Of a stretch of DNA of 64,000 nucleotides, positions 27,531-36,337 are shown piece by piece. Under the pieces are notes generated by a model. The model was not told where the DNA came from and did not search any database. It saw only the letters and a program-made list of their open reading frames with translations. Both the position numbers and the translations under genes were made by a program. The stretch is from Chitinophaga sp. HK235 (lineage in GTDB: Bacteria > Bacteroidota > Bacteroidia > Chitinophagales > Chitinophagaceae): NCBI RefSeq assembly GCF_018255755.1, contig NZ_CP073766.1, positions 4,834,501-4,898,500 of the forward strand, given 5' to 3'. How positions within the stretch are numbered: the first letter of the stretch is position 1; each line of letters opens with the position of its first letter.

Positions 27531-28388
27531 TTAGGACCATTCTTCCACTTCTTGTTTTTTCGCTGCCGCTTCTCTTTCGCGAATCGCTTTTTTGGATATA
27601 AAGATACTGATTTCGTATAGACAGTATAAAGGAGTGAACACGATCAGCTGATCTACGAGGTCTGGAGGCGTGATGATGGCTGCCAGTATCAGGATTACCA
27701 CGATCGCATGTCTTCTGTAATTACGCAGGAAATCAGGAGTGAGAATACCTAGTTTGGTCAGGAAATACACCAGTATCGGCAGTTCAAACAGCACTCCCAT
27801 ACCCAGTACAATCTGGGACATCAAATCAAAATAGTCATCAATAAAAAACTGGTTAATAGCTTTCGTTGTCACCGTATAAGACGCGAGGAAGTTGATGGTA
27901 AAAGGCGCCATCAGGAAGTAAGCAAAACAGATGCCCAGGAAAAACTGGAAAGACACCCAGAAGATAGCTCCCTTGGCCCATCTCAGTTCCTTCTCCTTCA
28001 GTGCGGGTTTTACAAAACGCCAGAACTCCCAGAAAATATAAGGGAAGGCACATATAAAGCCGATGGTGAAAGCCAGTCTGAACTGCAACATAATCTGACC
28101 TACCATTTTGTAGTTCAGGAATTGCACTTTCACTGGTGTAATACAGAGGTTGTCACCCATACCTACCCAGTGGCTCAACTTACACAATGCGATATAGGAG
28201 GGGAAGTTTGCGTTGGTAGGCCCGAATATCACGTTGTCCAGGATCTCCTGGGTATATACAAATCCGAATATACTAAACGCTACTATTGCCAGTGCGGATC
28301 TTACGAGGTGCCAGCGGAGATCTTCGAGGTGATCAAAAAAAGACATCTCTGCCTTATCCTCGTTATTTGAAAAAAACTTTTTTAACAT
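27531..28388 (-). CDS. tatC: Twin-arginine translocase subunit TatC
   Basis: The 285-residue inner-membrane receptor of the Tat pathway has six membrane segments and the N-terminal signature SFFDHLEDLRWHLVRSALAI (about 16-35). Conserved elements include PYIFWEFWRFVKPALKEKE and the C-terminal helix before TPPDLVDQL. It has an extended, charged C-terminal tail. TatA is not adjacent. It recognises twin-arginine signal peptides of folded proteins. The upstream region is AT-rich and contains a possible small exported peptide gene. Confidence 0.95.
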   Translation of the reverse strand: MLKKFFSNNEDKAEMSFFDHLEDLRWHLVRSALAIVAFSIFGFVYTQEILDNVIFGPTNANFPSYIALCKLSHWVGMGDNLCITPVKVQFLNYKMVGQIMLQFRLAFTIGFICAFPYIFWEFWRFVKPALKEKELRWAKGAIFWVSFQFFLGICFAYFLMAPFTINFLASYTVTTKAINQFFIDDYFDLMSQIVLGMGVLFELPILVYFLTKLGILTPDFLRNYRRHAIVVILILAAIITPPDLVDQLIVFTPLYCLYEISIFISKKAIREREAAAKKQEVEEWS

Positions 28389-28491
28389 GTTTTATTAGGA
28401 TCGAGCGGTATTGAATATATTTTCTACAGGATCACAAATATAGTTGTTGAAGTCTACAATTTACAGTGGAAGCGAGATAAAGTATGAGGTT

Positions 28492-28608
28492 TTAATAGTC
28501 TTTTAAGACAACAGGAGTAGCAATGGGAGCCGTAGTAGCAGTAGTGTTGGCTTGAGTAGGGATAAAAAAAAGAGCCAGCCCGAGAAGAATCAAGAGCCGG
28601 CCTTTCAT
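28492..28608 (-). CDS. Possible 38-residue exported peptide
   Basis: This short reading frame encodes MKGRLLILLGLALFFIPTQA followed by an 18-residue Thr/Ala/Val-rich tail ending in DY. The first 20 residues look like a signal peptide with an AxA-like cleavage site. The mature part has no Cys and no recognised family. No good ribosome-binding site is visible; the region upstream on the minus strand is AT-rich. It lies between tatC and the CNNM/CorC gene. A chance ORF cannot be excluded. Confidence 0.4.
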   Translation of the reverse strand: MKGRLLILLGLALFFIPTQANTTATTAPIATPVVLKDY

Positions 28609-28972
28609 CCATTGTTTGTTAACCCCAAAAAAGTTGAATTCGAGAATGTCTTTTGCTTCCAGTTCAATTTACTTACCTAATTGATGGCAAGCTTTCAGTA
28701 TAAGTAAGAATCACTGGTCGCTTTTATATTGTAATACAAAAATAACAAGAATTATTTTATTATCAATGTTGGAACACTTTTTTTACAACCTTTTAACAAA
28801 AATCAAATCATTGTGTTACATCATCCACAGCAAATGTATACAATCCGTGTTAAATTCCTACTACTTTTTTAAAAAACGTTTTAGCAAATTTGTTATTATA
28901 CCGTTAATACAAACATTACGATTAATTTTATATCATATAAACATCGTATAATATCTGCTAAAATACGGTACC
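28609..28972. other. Strongly AT-rich intergenic region
   Basis: About 360 nt of very AT-rich sequence downstream of the CNNM/CorC gene. No clear terminator hairpin, RNA gene or ORF with coding character is seen. Confidence 0.5.
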
Positions 28973-30238
28973 TCAGCCCAGAATTTTCATCTTTACCATC
29001 TCGATGCGTGTGTCTGTAACATTCAGTATATCAAACTCATAGTCACCAATAATGATCCTTTCTTTTATCTTGGGAATGGTTTCATGGTGATTGATGATAT
29101 ATCCTGACAACGTTTCGCTTTCATCTTCCGGAAAATCCAGACTATATTTTTCATTTAAGTAATCAAGCTCCAATCTTCCTGAAAAAATATATTCTTTCTC
29201 GGCGATCTGTTTTTCTACGAACTCTTCTTCATCGTGTTCATCCTTGATCTCTCCGAAGATTTCTTCCAGTACATCTTCAATGGTCACTATACCGGCAGTT
29301 CCACCAAACTCATCCACAACCCATGCGATGCTTTTGCGCTCTTTGTTGAACTTGCTCAGCAGATCGATGGCGCTCATTGTTTCCGGCACAGCCAGTATCG
29401 GGTGAATGATGCTTTCGATGTTCTGCGGATTTTTAAACATGTCCAGTTGATGAATATAACCCAGAATATTATCGATTGTTGCATCGTAGATAATAATCTT
29501 GGACAGTTTTGTTTCCATGAACTTTTTCCGCGCGTCGATGATAGGGTTTTTGATATCGAGTGCTTCTATCTCCTTGCGGGGGATCAGACAGCCACGGATT
29601 TTAACATGAGCCAGTGACAGTGCATTTTCGAACAGTTCGGTGTTGAGCTCCTGGTTTTCACCAAAGTGCTGCTGCGACTGCCGGATGAAATGCTCCACAT
29701 CTACCCGTGTAAAGGACTCGCGTGTTTCGAGTATGCGCACGTTAAAGAGGTATTTCAGCATCCATTCGGAAATAGACACCAGCACATTGCCGATCACGAA
29801 CAGCGGTTTGGCCACAACAGAGATTGGCAGAGCGAAAAAGCTCAGCAGTGCTTCCGGGCGTGACCGGAAAATGGCTCTGGGTATAAAAAAGCCCAGGAAC
29901 AGCATTATCAGCGATGCCAGCAATATTTCCAGGAAAATCACGAGCGGCATGGGCACGTTTTCAGGTGCTGCAGTACTGGCTTCCCAGATCGGCTGAAAAA
30001 AGCCTGCGAGCAGGATGCTGTAGATCACCACGGTGATTGTAAGACCAACGAGGCTGGTAGCCAGAAAACGGCTGGGATGCTCGTTAAAACCGGCCAGTAT
30101 TTTGCCGGTAGCCCTCCCCTGCTTCTTTTTGAGCTCAATGCTGAGTTTATTCACATTGGCAAAGGCAGCTTCTATACCTGAGAAGAAGGCCGCCAGCAGT
30201 ACGAGGAAAACTAGAATTATAATTGTGTATCCGTCCAT
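28973..30238 (-). CDS. CNNM/CBS/CorC-domain membrane protein
   Basis: The 421-residue protein has the DUF21/CNNM membrane domain (about 1-190, four hydrophobic segments), a CBS pair (about 210-330: LIPRKEIEALD, then WVVDEFGGTAGIVTIEDVLEEIFGEI) and a C-terminal CorC_HlyC domain (about 340-421). Such proteins are called hemolysin-like but act in Mg/Co transport or, in some Bacteroidota, with gliding machinery (GldE-like). No gliding genes are nearby, so an ion-transport role is more likely. The gene is followed by AT-rich DNA. Confidence 0.9.
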   Translation of the reverse strand: MDGYTIIILVFLVLLAAFFSGIEAAFANVNKLSIELKKKQGRATGKILAGFNEHPSRFLATSLVGLTITVVIYSILLAGFFQPIWEASTAAPENVPMPLVIFLEILLASLIMLFLGFFIPRAIFRSRPEALLSFFALPISVVAKPLFVIGNVLVSISEWMLKYLFNVRILETRESFTRVDVEHFIRQSQQHFGENQELNTELFENALSLAHVKIRGCLIPRKEIEALDIKNPIIDARKKFMETKLSKIIIYDATIDNILGYIHQLDMFKNPQNIESIIHPILAVPETMSAIDLLSKFNKERKSIAWVVDEFGGTAGIVTIEDVLEEIFGEIKDEHDEEEFVEKQIAEKEYIFSGRLELDYLNEKYSLDFPEDESETLSGYIINHHETIPKIKERIIIGDYEFDILNVTDTRIEMVKMKILG

Positions 30239-30280
30239 CCTAACAAAAATAACGAATTAGGTACACCAACGATCACCCTG

Positions 30281-30850
30281 CTATTTTATATTCAAAAAAT
30301 CATTTACCAGATTTTTCACTTCTTCGTAGGCCCGTTCCAGTTCGTCGTTGACAACAATCCTGTCAAACTCATGAGAGAAAGACAGTTCGTACTGTGCTTT
30401 GGCGAGACGCTCGTCCAGTGAAGCCTGTGTTTCGGTGCCCCTTTCGCTGAGACGGGTCCGCAGCGCATCGATAGAAGGTGGTTGGATAAAAATAGTGAGG
30501 GCTTTATCGTGGTAGTGTTCTTTGATAGAGAGGGCTCCTTTTACATCAATATCCACCATCGGTATCTGGCTGTTATCCCAGATGCGTTGCAGTTCGCTCT
30601 TCAGCGTACCGTAGTATTTGCCGGCATATACCATTTCATATTCTGCGAAGGCATTTTCATCAATTTTAGTGTGGAACTCCTCAGTGGTCATGAAATAATA
30701 ATCCCTTCCGTTTACTTCGCCTTCACGGGCGGTACGGGTGGCAGCGGACACTGAAAAGGCCAGAACAGGCATGCTGGCCAGCATTTTTTTTACGATGGTT
30801 GTTTTACCGGCTCCGGAGGGGGCGGTGACAATGATGATCTTTTTTTCCAT
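30281..30850 (-). CDS. gmk: Guanylate kinase
   Basis: The 189-residue enzyme phosphorylates GMP to GDP. The start at 30850 (MEKKIIIVTAPSGAGKTT) is preferred over a 43-residue upstream extension that crosses the murA terminator. The P-loop is at about 9-17 and the GMP-binding SAATRTAREGEVNGRDYYFM stretch follows, with DIDVKGALSIKE and an IFIQPPS motif further on. It is downstream of murA on the same strand but separated by a hairpin. Confidence 0.95.
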   Translation of the reverse strand: MEKKIIIVTAPSGAGKTTIVKKMLASMPVLAFSVSAATRTAREGEVNGRDYYFMTTEEFHTKIDENAFAEYEMVYAGKYYGTLKSELQRIWDNSQIPMVDIDVKGALSIKEHYHDKALTIFIQPPSIDALRTRLSERGTETQASLDERLAKAQYELSFSHEFDRIVVNDELERAYEEVKNLVNDFLNIK

Positions 30851-30892
30851 TATGATAATAAAAGTCGAAAATAGGCAGCTTGCCTCAAATGC

Positions 30893-30935
30893 AAAACCCA
30901 AAATCCAGTAAAATGTTTCCTGGAGTTTGGGTTTT
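30893..30935 (-). terminator. Hairpin after murA
   Basis: Arms AAAACCCAAA and TTTGGGTTTT with an inner TCCAG/CTGGA pair form a stem of about 15 bp with one mismatch. On the minus strand a short T-tract follows, so it probably attenuates transcription from murA into gmk. Confidence 0.7.
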
Positions 30936-30956
30936 GAGGAGGTATTAACAGTTTGT

Positions 30957-32270
30957 TTAAATACGCTTGATATCGGCACCCAGGTTTCTCAACCGTTCGT
31001 CGATGTACTGGTAACCGCGGTCAATCTGGTCGATGTTCTGGATGGTGCTTTTGCCTTCGGCGCTGAGGGCGGCGATCAGCAGGGAAACACCGGCGCGGAT
31101 ATCCGGAGAAGACATGGTGATGCCCCGCAGCTGGTGCTGACGGCCAAGGCCTATCACCACAGCACGGTGCGGATCGCACAGTACTATCTGTGCGCCCATA
31201 TCGATCAGTTTATCCACGAAGAACAGTCTGCTCTCGAACATTTTCTGGTGGATCATCACGCTGCCTTTGGCTTGTGTGGCTACTACCAGCACAATGCTCA
31301 GCAGGTCGGGTGTAAATCCGGGCCATGGGTGGTCGGAGATGGTAAGGATGGAGCCATCGAGGAAGGTCTGTATTTCATATGATTCCTGAGAAGGAATATA
31401 GATATCATTTCCTCTGATCTCGAGTTGTATACCGAGGGAGCGGAATTTGTCGGGGATGATACCCAGACTTTCCACGCCCGCATTTTTGATGGTGAGCTCA
31501 CTTTGAGTCATGGCAGCGAGACCGATGAAAGATCCGATCTCAATCATGTCAGGGAGCATGCTGTGCTGGCATCCGCCGAGGGTAGCCACCCCTTCGATCG
31601 TGAGCAGATTGGAACCTACGCCGCTGATACGGGCGCCCATGCTGTTGAGCATTTTGCAGAGCTGCTGCAGGTAAGGTTCGCAGGCAGCGTTGTAGATGGT
31701 GGTGGTTCCCTGTGCCAGTACTGCAGCCATCACGATGTTGGCGGTACCGGTAACACTGGGTTCATCCAGCAGCATATAAGTGCCTTTAAGTCCGCCGGCA
31801 GGGGCTTCCAGGCGGAAGTAGTTATCGTCTGCATCGTAAATGAAGCGGGCACCCAGTTTTTCAAAACCGATGATATGGGTATCCAGGCGGCGGCGGCCGA
31901 TCTTGTCACCTCCGGGTTTGGGGATCAATGCCTTTCCAAACCGGGCCAGGAGCGGGCCGGCAATCATTACGGAGCCACGGAGCCTGCCGGATTTCTTTTT
32001 GAAATCGGCGCTCTGCAAATAGACCAGGTCGATATTGTCGGCCTGAAACTCACACTTATCACGGCTGATACGGTTTACTTTTACGCCTGCATCTCCCAAC
32101 AGTTCTATCAACAGGTTGACATCTACTATATCCGGAATATTGTGAATGGTGACTTTCTCTGCAGTCAGCATCACGGCGCTAATGATTTGTAAAGCTTCGT
32201 TTTTGGCACCCTGGGGTATAATTTCCCCCTTCAGACGGTTGCCACCTCTTACTTCGAAGGCACTGCTCAC
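30957..32270 (-). CDS. murA: UDP-N-acetylglucosamine 1-carboxyvinyltransferase
   Basis: The 437-residue enzyme adds enolpyruvate from PEP to UDP-GlcNAc, the first committed step of peptidoglycan synthesis. It has the EPT fold with the N-terminal GAKNEALQII substrate motif (21-30). The mobile loop reads KPGGDKIGRRRLDTH, so residue 122, which is the catalytic Cys115 in E. coli, is Asp. This Cys-to-Asp change is known from other MurA enzymes and gives resistance to fosfomycin. It overlaps the DUF4290 gene by 4 nt. Confidence 0.95.
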   Translation of the reverse strand: MSSAFEVRGGNRLKGEIIPQGAKNEALQIISAVMLTAEKVTIHNIPDIVDVNLLIELLGDAGVKVNRISRDKCEFQADNIDLVYLQSADFKKKSGRLRGSVMIAGPLLARFGKALIPKPGGDKIGRRRLDTHIIGFEKLGARFIYDADDNYFRLEAPAGGLKGTYMLLDEPSVTGTANIVMAAVLAQGTTTIYNAACEPYLQQLCKMLNSMGARISGVGSNLLTIEGVATLGGCQHSMLPDMIEIGSFIGLAAMTQSELTIKNAGVESLGIIPDKFRSLGIQLEIRGNDIYIPSQESYEIQTFLDGSILTISDHPWPGFTPDLLSIVLVVATQAKGSVMIHQKMFESRLFFVDKLIDMGAQIVLCDPHRAVVIGLGRQHQLRGITMSSPDIRAGVSLLIAALSAEGKSTIQNIDQIDRGYQYIDERLRNLGADIKRI

Positions 32271-32989
32271 TTGTTCCTGTTTTTGTATTTGTTATTGTGC
32301 TTGTTGTTATTGTTTTTGCCTCCGCCTCCGCTGTTGCCTTTGAACTTGTTGTTCTGCTGGAAGTTTTTGCGTTTGTTGGACCGGAAATGATCTCCGCCAC
32401 CGGTGTTGCCGCTGGTATTGAAAGTCATGCCGCCGGTTTGTGTGTTGACACTGCTGCTAACGCTGGCATTTCCCGGCTGGTAGTCCAGTTCATTATTACT
32501 GATGGCCATCAGTTCACCCCTGATAGCATCGTCATGTACACTTTCCTTGTGCCAGTTGGAATAGGCGAGTTTCATGTAGTTGCCGATGCATTGAGTAAAC
32601 CCTTCCTTCTTTTCCTGGTTGTCTTCATGGATGGCTTTGTCGATCACCAGTTCCAGGTTTTTACCAAAGTGACGGTTCCGGGGATATTTTTTAGGATATG
32701 GCAAACGGTCCGGTTTGGCCTGCAGGGCTTCCCTTGTGGGTGTCGGATATGGAGATTCCACATTCAGGTTGAATCCGGATATGTTAAAGATATGGTCCCA
32801 TAGTTTGTGTCTGAAGTCCTCCACATTTCTCAGGTGCGGATTAAGCGTACCCATTAATTCGATCACTGCCATCGCATTGCGCTGGCGGTCCTCATCATCC
32901 TCTATGGTTACCAGGAATTCCACCATTTTCTGGATATTCCTGCCATATTCCTTCATTATCAGGTAATTACGCGTGGTATTATATTCCAT
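32267..32989 (-). CDS. DUF4290 domain protein
   Basis: The 240-residue protein belongs to a Bacteroidota family found just upstream of murA. The conserved helical part covers about residues 1-165 (EYNTTRNYLIMKEYGRNIQKM at the start is typical). The tail, about 170-240, is low in complexity, rich in Asn, Gly and Lys (GGGGKNNNNKHNNKYKNRNK), and likely disordered and RNA- or nucleic-acid-sticky. Function is unknown. The stop overlaps the murA start in a 4-nt ATGA, so translation is coupled. Confidence 0.88.
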   Translation of the reverse strand: MEYNTTRNYLIMKEYGRNIQKMVEFLVTIEDDEDRQRNAMAVIELMGTLNPHLRNVEDFRHKLWDHIFNISGFNLNVESPYPTPTREALQAKPDRLPYPKKYPRNRHFGKNLELVIDKAIHEDNQEKKEGFTQCIGNYMKLAYSNWHKESVHDDAIRGELMAISNNELDYQPGNASVSSSVNTQTGGMTFNTSGNTGGGDHFRSNKRKNFQQNNKFKGNSGGGGKNNNNKHNNKYKNRNK

Positions 32990-33130
32990 TATATGTATTT
33001 AAAAATATTATTGATGTAGGAACATCTTAAAAGTGAAGATAGTAAAGTGACTGCATCCATGCAAAAATAACAAAAAAATACAAGGAACATTTAACTGTAC
33101 AGCATTGTTAAACACCCAAAACGGGATGAC

Positions 33131-33880
33131 ATGGGACTTTTAACGGACAAGGTAGCCTTAGTAACCGGGGCAGGCTCCGGCATTGGCAAATGTGTAGCGG
33201 AAATTTACGCGCGTAATGGTGCCAGCGTGGTGGTGAGTGACATCGATGAAAAGGGTGGAAAGGCCGTCACAGAAGGGATTACACAAGCCGGTGGCAAAGC
33301 TGTTTTTATAAAATCAGATGTCAGCAGGGCGGCTGAATGTGAACAGCTGGTGGCTGCCACGCTGAAACAATACAAGCAGCTCGACATTGCCTGCAATAAT
33401 GCTGGTATAGGAGGTGAGTCTGCTCCTACCGGTGCTTACCAGCTCAGTGAATGGGAAAAGGTGATCAGCATCAACCTGAACGGGGTGTTTTATGGCATGC
33501 GTTATCAGTTGCCCGTCATGGAAAAAGCCGGCAGCGGCGTGATCGTCAATATGGCTTCTATCCTGAGCGCTGTAGGCTTTGCCGGGGCCTGCGCTTATGT
33601 AGCGGCCAAACACGCGGTGATAGGGCTTACGCAAACAGCTGCCATGGAATATTCCGCCAAGGGTATCCGCATCAATGCTGTAGGTCCCGGATTTATAGAA
33701 ACCCCTTTATTAAAACATCTGAGCCAGCAGGAGATGCAGGCACTGATAGCGTTGCATCCCATAGGCCGGTTAGGCAAGCCGGAGGAAGTAGCAGAACTGG
33801 TATTATGGTTAAGTTCTCCCCTTTCTTCCTTCGTGACTGGTGGTTATTACCCGGTAGACGGGGCGTACCTGGCCAGATGA
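33131..33880 (+). CDS. SDR-family oxidoreductase
   Basis: The 249-residue short-chain dehydrogenase has the cofactor motif TGAGSGIG at 12-19, NNAGIGG near 90, catalytic Ser in VNMASILSA and the YVAAK pair near 156-160. The C-terminal TGGYYPVDGAYLA is typical of classical SDRs of the FabG/glucose dehydrogenase group. Asp at the end of beta-2 (VVVSDIDEKGG) suggests NAD rather than NADP. Substrate unknown. It is followed by a long palindrome and an alpha/beta hydrolase on the same strand. Confidence 0.9.
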   Translation: MGLLTDKVALVTGAGSGIGKCVAEIYARNGASVVVSDIDEKGGKAVTEGITQAGGKAVFIKSDVSRAAECEQLVAATLKQYKQLDIACNNAGIGGESAPTGAYQLSEWEKVISINLNGVFYGMRYQLPVMEKAGSGVIVNMASILSAVGFAGACAYVAAKHAVIGLTQTAAMEYSAKGIRINAVGPGFIETPLLKHLSQQEMQALIALHPIGRLGKPEEVAELVLWLSSPLSSFVTGGYYPVDGAYLAR

Positions 33881-33893
33881 TTTTCAGGATTTG

Positions 33894-33983
33894 GAGATTT
33901 ATGGATTCAGAGAAGTAGAGATTTTGTTATTTTGTTAAAGTAGCAAGACCTTCAGATAACAAAATTTCTAATCCATAAATCTC
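33894..33983. repeat. Long palindrome between SDR and hydrolase genes
   Basis: Outer arms GAGATTTATGGATT (33894-33907) and complement (33970-33983) are perfect over 14 bp. Inner arms ATTTTGTTAT (33921-33930) and complement (33956-33965) are perfect over 10 bp, with four further pairs outside them. The structure ends 2 nt before the ATG at 33986, so as RNA it could affect translation of the hydrolase. Confidence 0.8.
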
Positions 33984-33985
33984 TA

Positions 33986-34696
33986 ATGCAGCAAAATAAA
34001 CTCCCCATACTCCTTCTCCACGGCGCACTTGGCGCCGGGATACAGTTTCAGGCGCTGGCCGCCCAACTGGAGCCTTATTACGATGTTCATATTATCAACT
34101 TCAGTGGTCACGGCGATGTGCCATTTTCAACCAATGGCTTTAGTATCCACGTGTTTGCCGCAGAAGTGCTGGAATACCTCGACCGGCAGCAGCTCGACTT
34201 TGTGCATGTATTTGGTTACAGCATGGGTGGTTATGTGGCCATGTACCTGGCCCGGCATTATCCGGAAAAAATAGGCCGGGTGATGACACTGGCCACCAAA
34301 TACAACTGGAACGAGGCTACGGCCAGCAACGAGGTTAAACAACTGGATCCAGTACTGATTGAAGAAAAGGTACCGGGGTTTGCCAGAATACTGCAGGAAA
34401 GGCATGTGTCCAATGACTGGAAGGAAGTAGTATCACGTACGGCGCAGCTGATAACGGAGCTGGGGCATCAGTCGCTGTTAAAGCAGCAGGATTTTGCGCA
34501 GGTAGCATCGCCCTGTATGCTGTTGCTGGGCGATCGTGACAACATGGTATCTTTTTCAGAAACGATCGAAGTATATAAATCCTTGCCGGAAGCTCAACTG
34601 ACGATATTGCCGGATACGGCACATCCGCTGGAAAAGGCAGATGTACCGCTGCTGGCATATTTTATTAAGAGGTTTACTACGCAGAAAATAGCATAG
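33986..34696 (+). CDS. Alpha/beta hydrolase
   Basis: The 236-residue enzyme has HGALGAG near the start (oxyanion side), the nucleophile elbow GYSMGG (Ser near residue 78), GDRDNMVS with the acid residue, and a late His in DTAHPLE. The pattern fits small esterases and lactonases; the substrate is not clear. The start follows a 90-nt palindrome. It is convergent with the tryptophan dioxygenase gene, with only 4 nt between the stop codons. Confidence 0.87.
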   Translation: MQQNKLPILLLHGALGAGIQFQALAAQLEPYYDVHIINFSGHGDVPFSTNGFSIHVFAAEVLEYLDRQQLDFVHVFGYSMGGYVAMYLARHYPEKIGRVMTLATKYNWNEATASNEVKQLDPVLIEEKVPGFARILQERHVSNDWKEVVSRTAQLITELGHQSLLKQQDFAQVASPCMLLLGDRDNMVSFSETIEVYKSLPEAQLTILPDTAHPLEKADVPLLAYFIKRFTTQKIA

Positions 34697-34700
34697 GGGG

Positions 34701-35630
34701 TTATTCGCCCATAGCCAGTTTTCCCCAGTTGTTCAATTCTTCTTCTGTCCATAATTCCGGGAAAAACACGATTCGTTTGTTTTTCGGGGGCAGATACTGT
34801 TGCCAGTTGGTGCCGCCGGTGGCCACGATGTCTTCCGGTTTTTTGTGCAGGTACCTTACGGCAGATTTGTAATGCATCAGGGGCCAGCGCACGTTGATAT
34901 TCAGGTCATACTCCTTCAGCAGAGGGATGATGGCCTGTCTGTCTGCTTCCGGCAGCTGCAGATATGCTGACTGGATATTACGTTGTTCGTAACGGGTGGC
35001 CAGGTCCAGGAAGGGGCCCATATATTTGAGCTCAAACTGTCGCAGCGTCAGGGTTTTCTTACCGGTAGCCAGTTCTGTGGCACCACTTCTCCAGTAAATA
35101 TTGTCCAGCACTGTATTCAGCTCACTGTTTATCAGGTCCGCACGTTGGGGCTCATACACCAGATTTTGCAGTCGGGTGGAGCAAATCTCGATCATACGGA
35201 ACTGACCACTCTGGAATCCGCTGGCCGGCAGCAAAGCCATCCTGAACTGCAGGAACTGTTCTTTATCCATTCCGTCCACCATGATCTCGAAAGAGTTGAT
35301 CAGGTTTCGGAAATAGTTGTTGATCCTTTTCAGTTGGGTGGTAAACACCGTTGCTGACAATTCCGGTGCCTGGCATATCTGATCGATAGCCTGCAGGGTC
35401 AGTTTAAAATACAATTCCGTTATCTGGTGATAAATGATGAAGATGTTTTCATCCGGAATCGGCGTGCGCGGATGTTGCAGGTTGAGCAAAACATCCAGTT
35501 GGATATAATCCCAGTATGTCAGATAGTCCGCGTATAGGAGCCCGTCGAGATAGGAAGACAGGTTTTGGCCCATGGCGGAATATTTTTCTTCCAGCCGTTT
35601 GATTTTTTCGGCAATTTCTGTTGTAACCAT
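34701..35630 (-). CDS. Tryptophan 2,3-dioxygenase family protein
   Basis: The 309-residue, all-helical haem protein resembles tryptophan 2,3-dioxygenase, which opens the indole ring of tryptophan to give N-formylkynurenine. Supporting motifs are YADYLTYWDYIQLDVLL (about 29-45), FIIYHQITELYFKL (about 64-77), a FRMIEICSTRLQN stretch and the WPLMHYKSAVRYL segment near residue 250. Other kynurenine-pathway genes are absent. An Lrp/AsnC regulator lies 64 nt upstream on the same strand and is the likely controller. Confidence 0.85.
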   Translation of the reverse strand: MVTTEIAEKIKRLEEKYSAMGQNLSSYLDGLLYADYLTYWDYIQLDVLLNLQHPRTPIPDENIFIIYHQITELYFKLTLQAIDQICQAPELSATVFTTQLKRINNYFRNLINSFEIMVDGMDKEQFLQFRMALLPASGFQSGQFRMIEICSTRLQNLVYEPQRADLINSELNTVLDNIYWRSGATELATGKKTLTLRQFELKYMGPFLDLATRYEQRNIQSAYLQLPEADRQAIIPLLKEYDLNINVRWPLMHYKSAVRYLHKKPEDIVATGGTNWQQYLPPKNKRIVFFPELWTEEELNNWGKLAMGE

Positions 35631-35694
35631 TGGTGAAAATTAAGCATTCCGGGTGAAAAAGCAACTACAGTAGCTTTCAGGGCCGGGCACTTAA

Positions 35695-36162
35695 TTATTC
35701 CACCACGTTGATAGTGCGGTAAAAACTTTCTTCGAGAGAGATAAGGGTTTCGGTTCGTTCAATGCCTTTTATTTTCTGTAGTTCATCGTGGAGTATACGG
35801 CGTAACTGGGTGATGTCTTTACAAATAATTTCTGCGAACATGCTGTAGCTGCCGGTAGTGTAGTTGAGGCGTACCATTTCCGGGATTTTGCGGAGTTCTT
35901 TGGCGACAGTGTCGTACATGGAACTTTTTTCGAGATAGATACCAATAAAGGCGATTACATCATAACCAATCATTTTCAGATCTACATGTAATTTAGTACC
36001 TTTAACTATACCCAGTTCTTGCAATTTCTTCATTCTCACATGAATGGTGCCGCCGGAAACGAACAGTTTTTTCCCCAGATCGGCGTAGGAGATTTCAGCA
36101 TTATTCATCATCTCGCTGATTATCTGCAAATCGAGTTTGTCAATATTCAAATTGTGGCTCAT
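35695..36162 (-). CDS. Lrp/AsnC-family transcriptional regulator
   Basis: The 155-residue regulator has an N-terminal winged helix-turn-helix (about 5-65; LDLQIISEMMNNAEISYADL, then SGGTIHVRMKKLQELGI) and a C-terminal RAM/AsnC ligand-binding domain (about 70-150). Members sense amino acids and often control the adjacent gene; here that is the tryptophan dioxygenase, so tryptophan or a catabolite is a reasonable ligand guess. Its 5' region is shared with a divergent promoter for the tRNA-like gene. Confidence 0.92.
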   Translation of the reverse strand: MSHNLNIDKLDLQIISEMMNNAEISYADLGKKLFVSGGTIHVRMKKLQELGIVKGTKLHVDLKMIGYDVIAFIGIYLEKSSMYDTVAKELRKIPEMVRLNYTTGSYSMFAEIICKDITQLRRILHDELQKIKGIERTETLISLEESFYRTINVVE

Positions 36163-36245
36163 TTTTACAATTTGTTTTTGAATGTTTTAAAGTTATATGC
36201 AAATATTTAAAAAATATCGAAAATTCAAAAATTTTTCTTAAAAAA

Positions 36246-36277
36246 TTTGCAAGAAATCAGCCTTACCTTTAGATTTG
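36246..36277 (+). promoter_or_regulatory. Consensus Bacteroidota promoter for the tRNA-like gene
   Basis: TTTG at 36246-36249, then 20 nt, then TAGATTTG at 36270-36277: an exact match to TTTG-N19..21-TAnnTTTG. The expected start site is near 36283, about 55 nt before the mature 5' end, leaving room for a processed leader. Confidence 0.75.
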
Positions 36278-36337
36278 CATTATAATCATTATTCAAATGG
36301 CTATTGAAAAGCACTGGCTGTAATGATAATACAAAAT

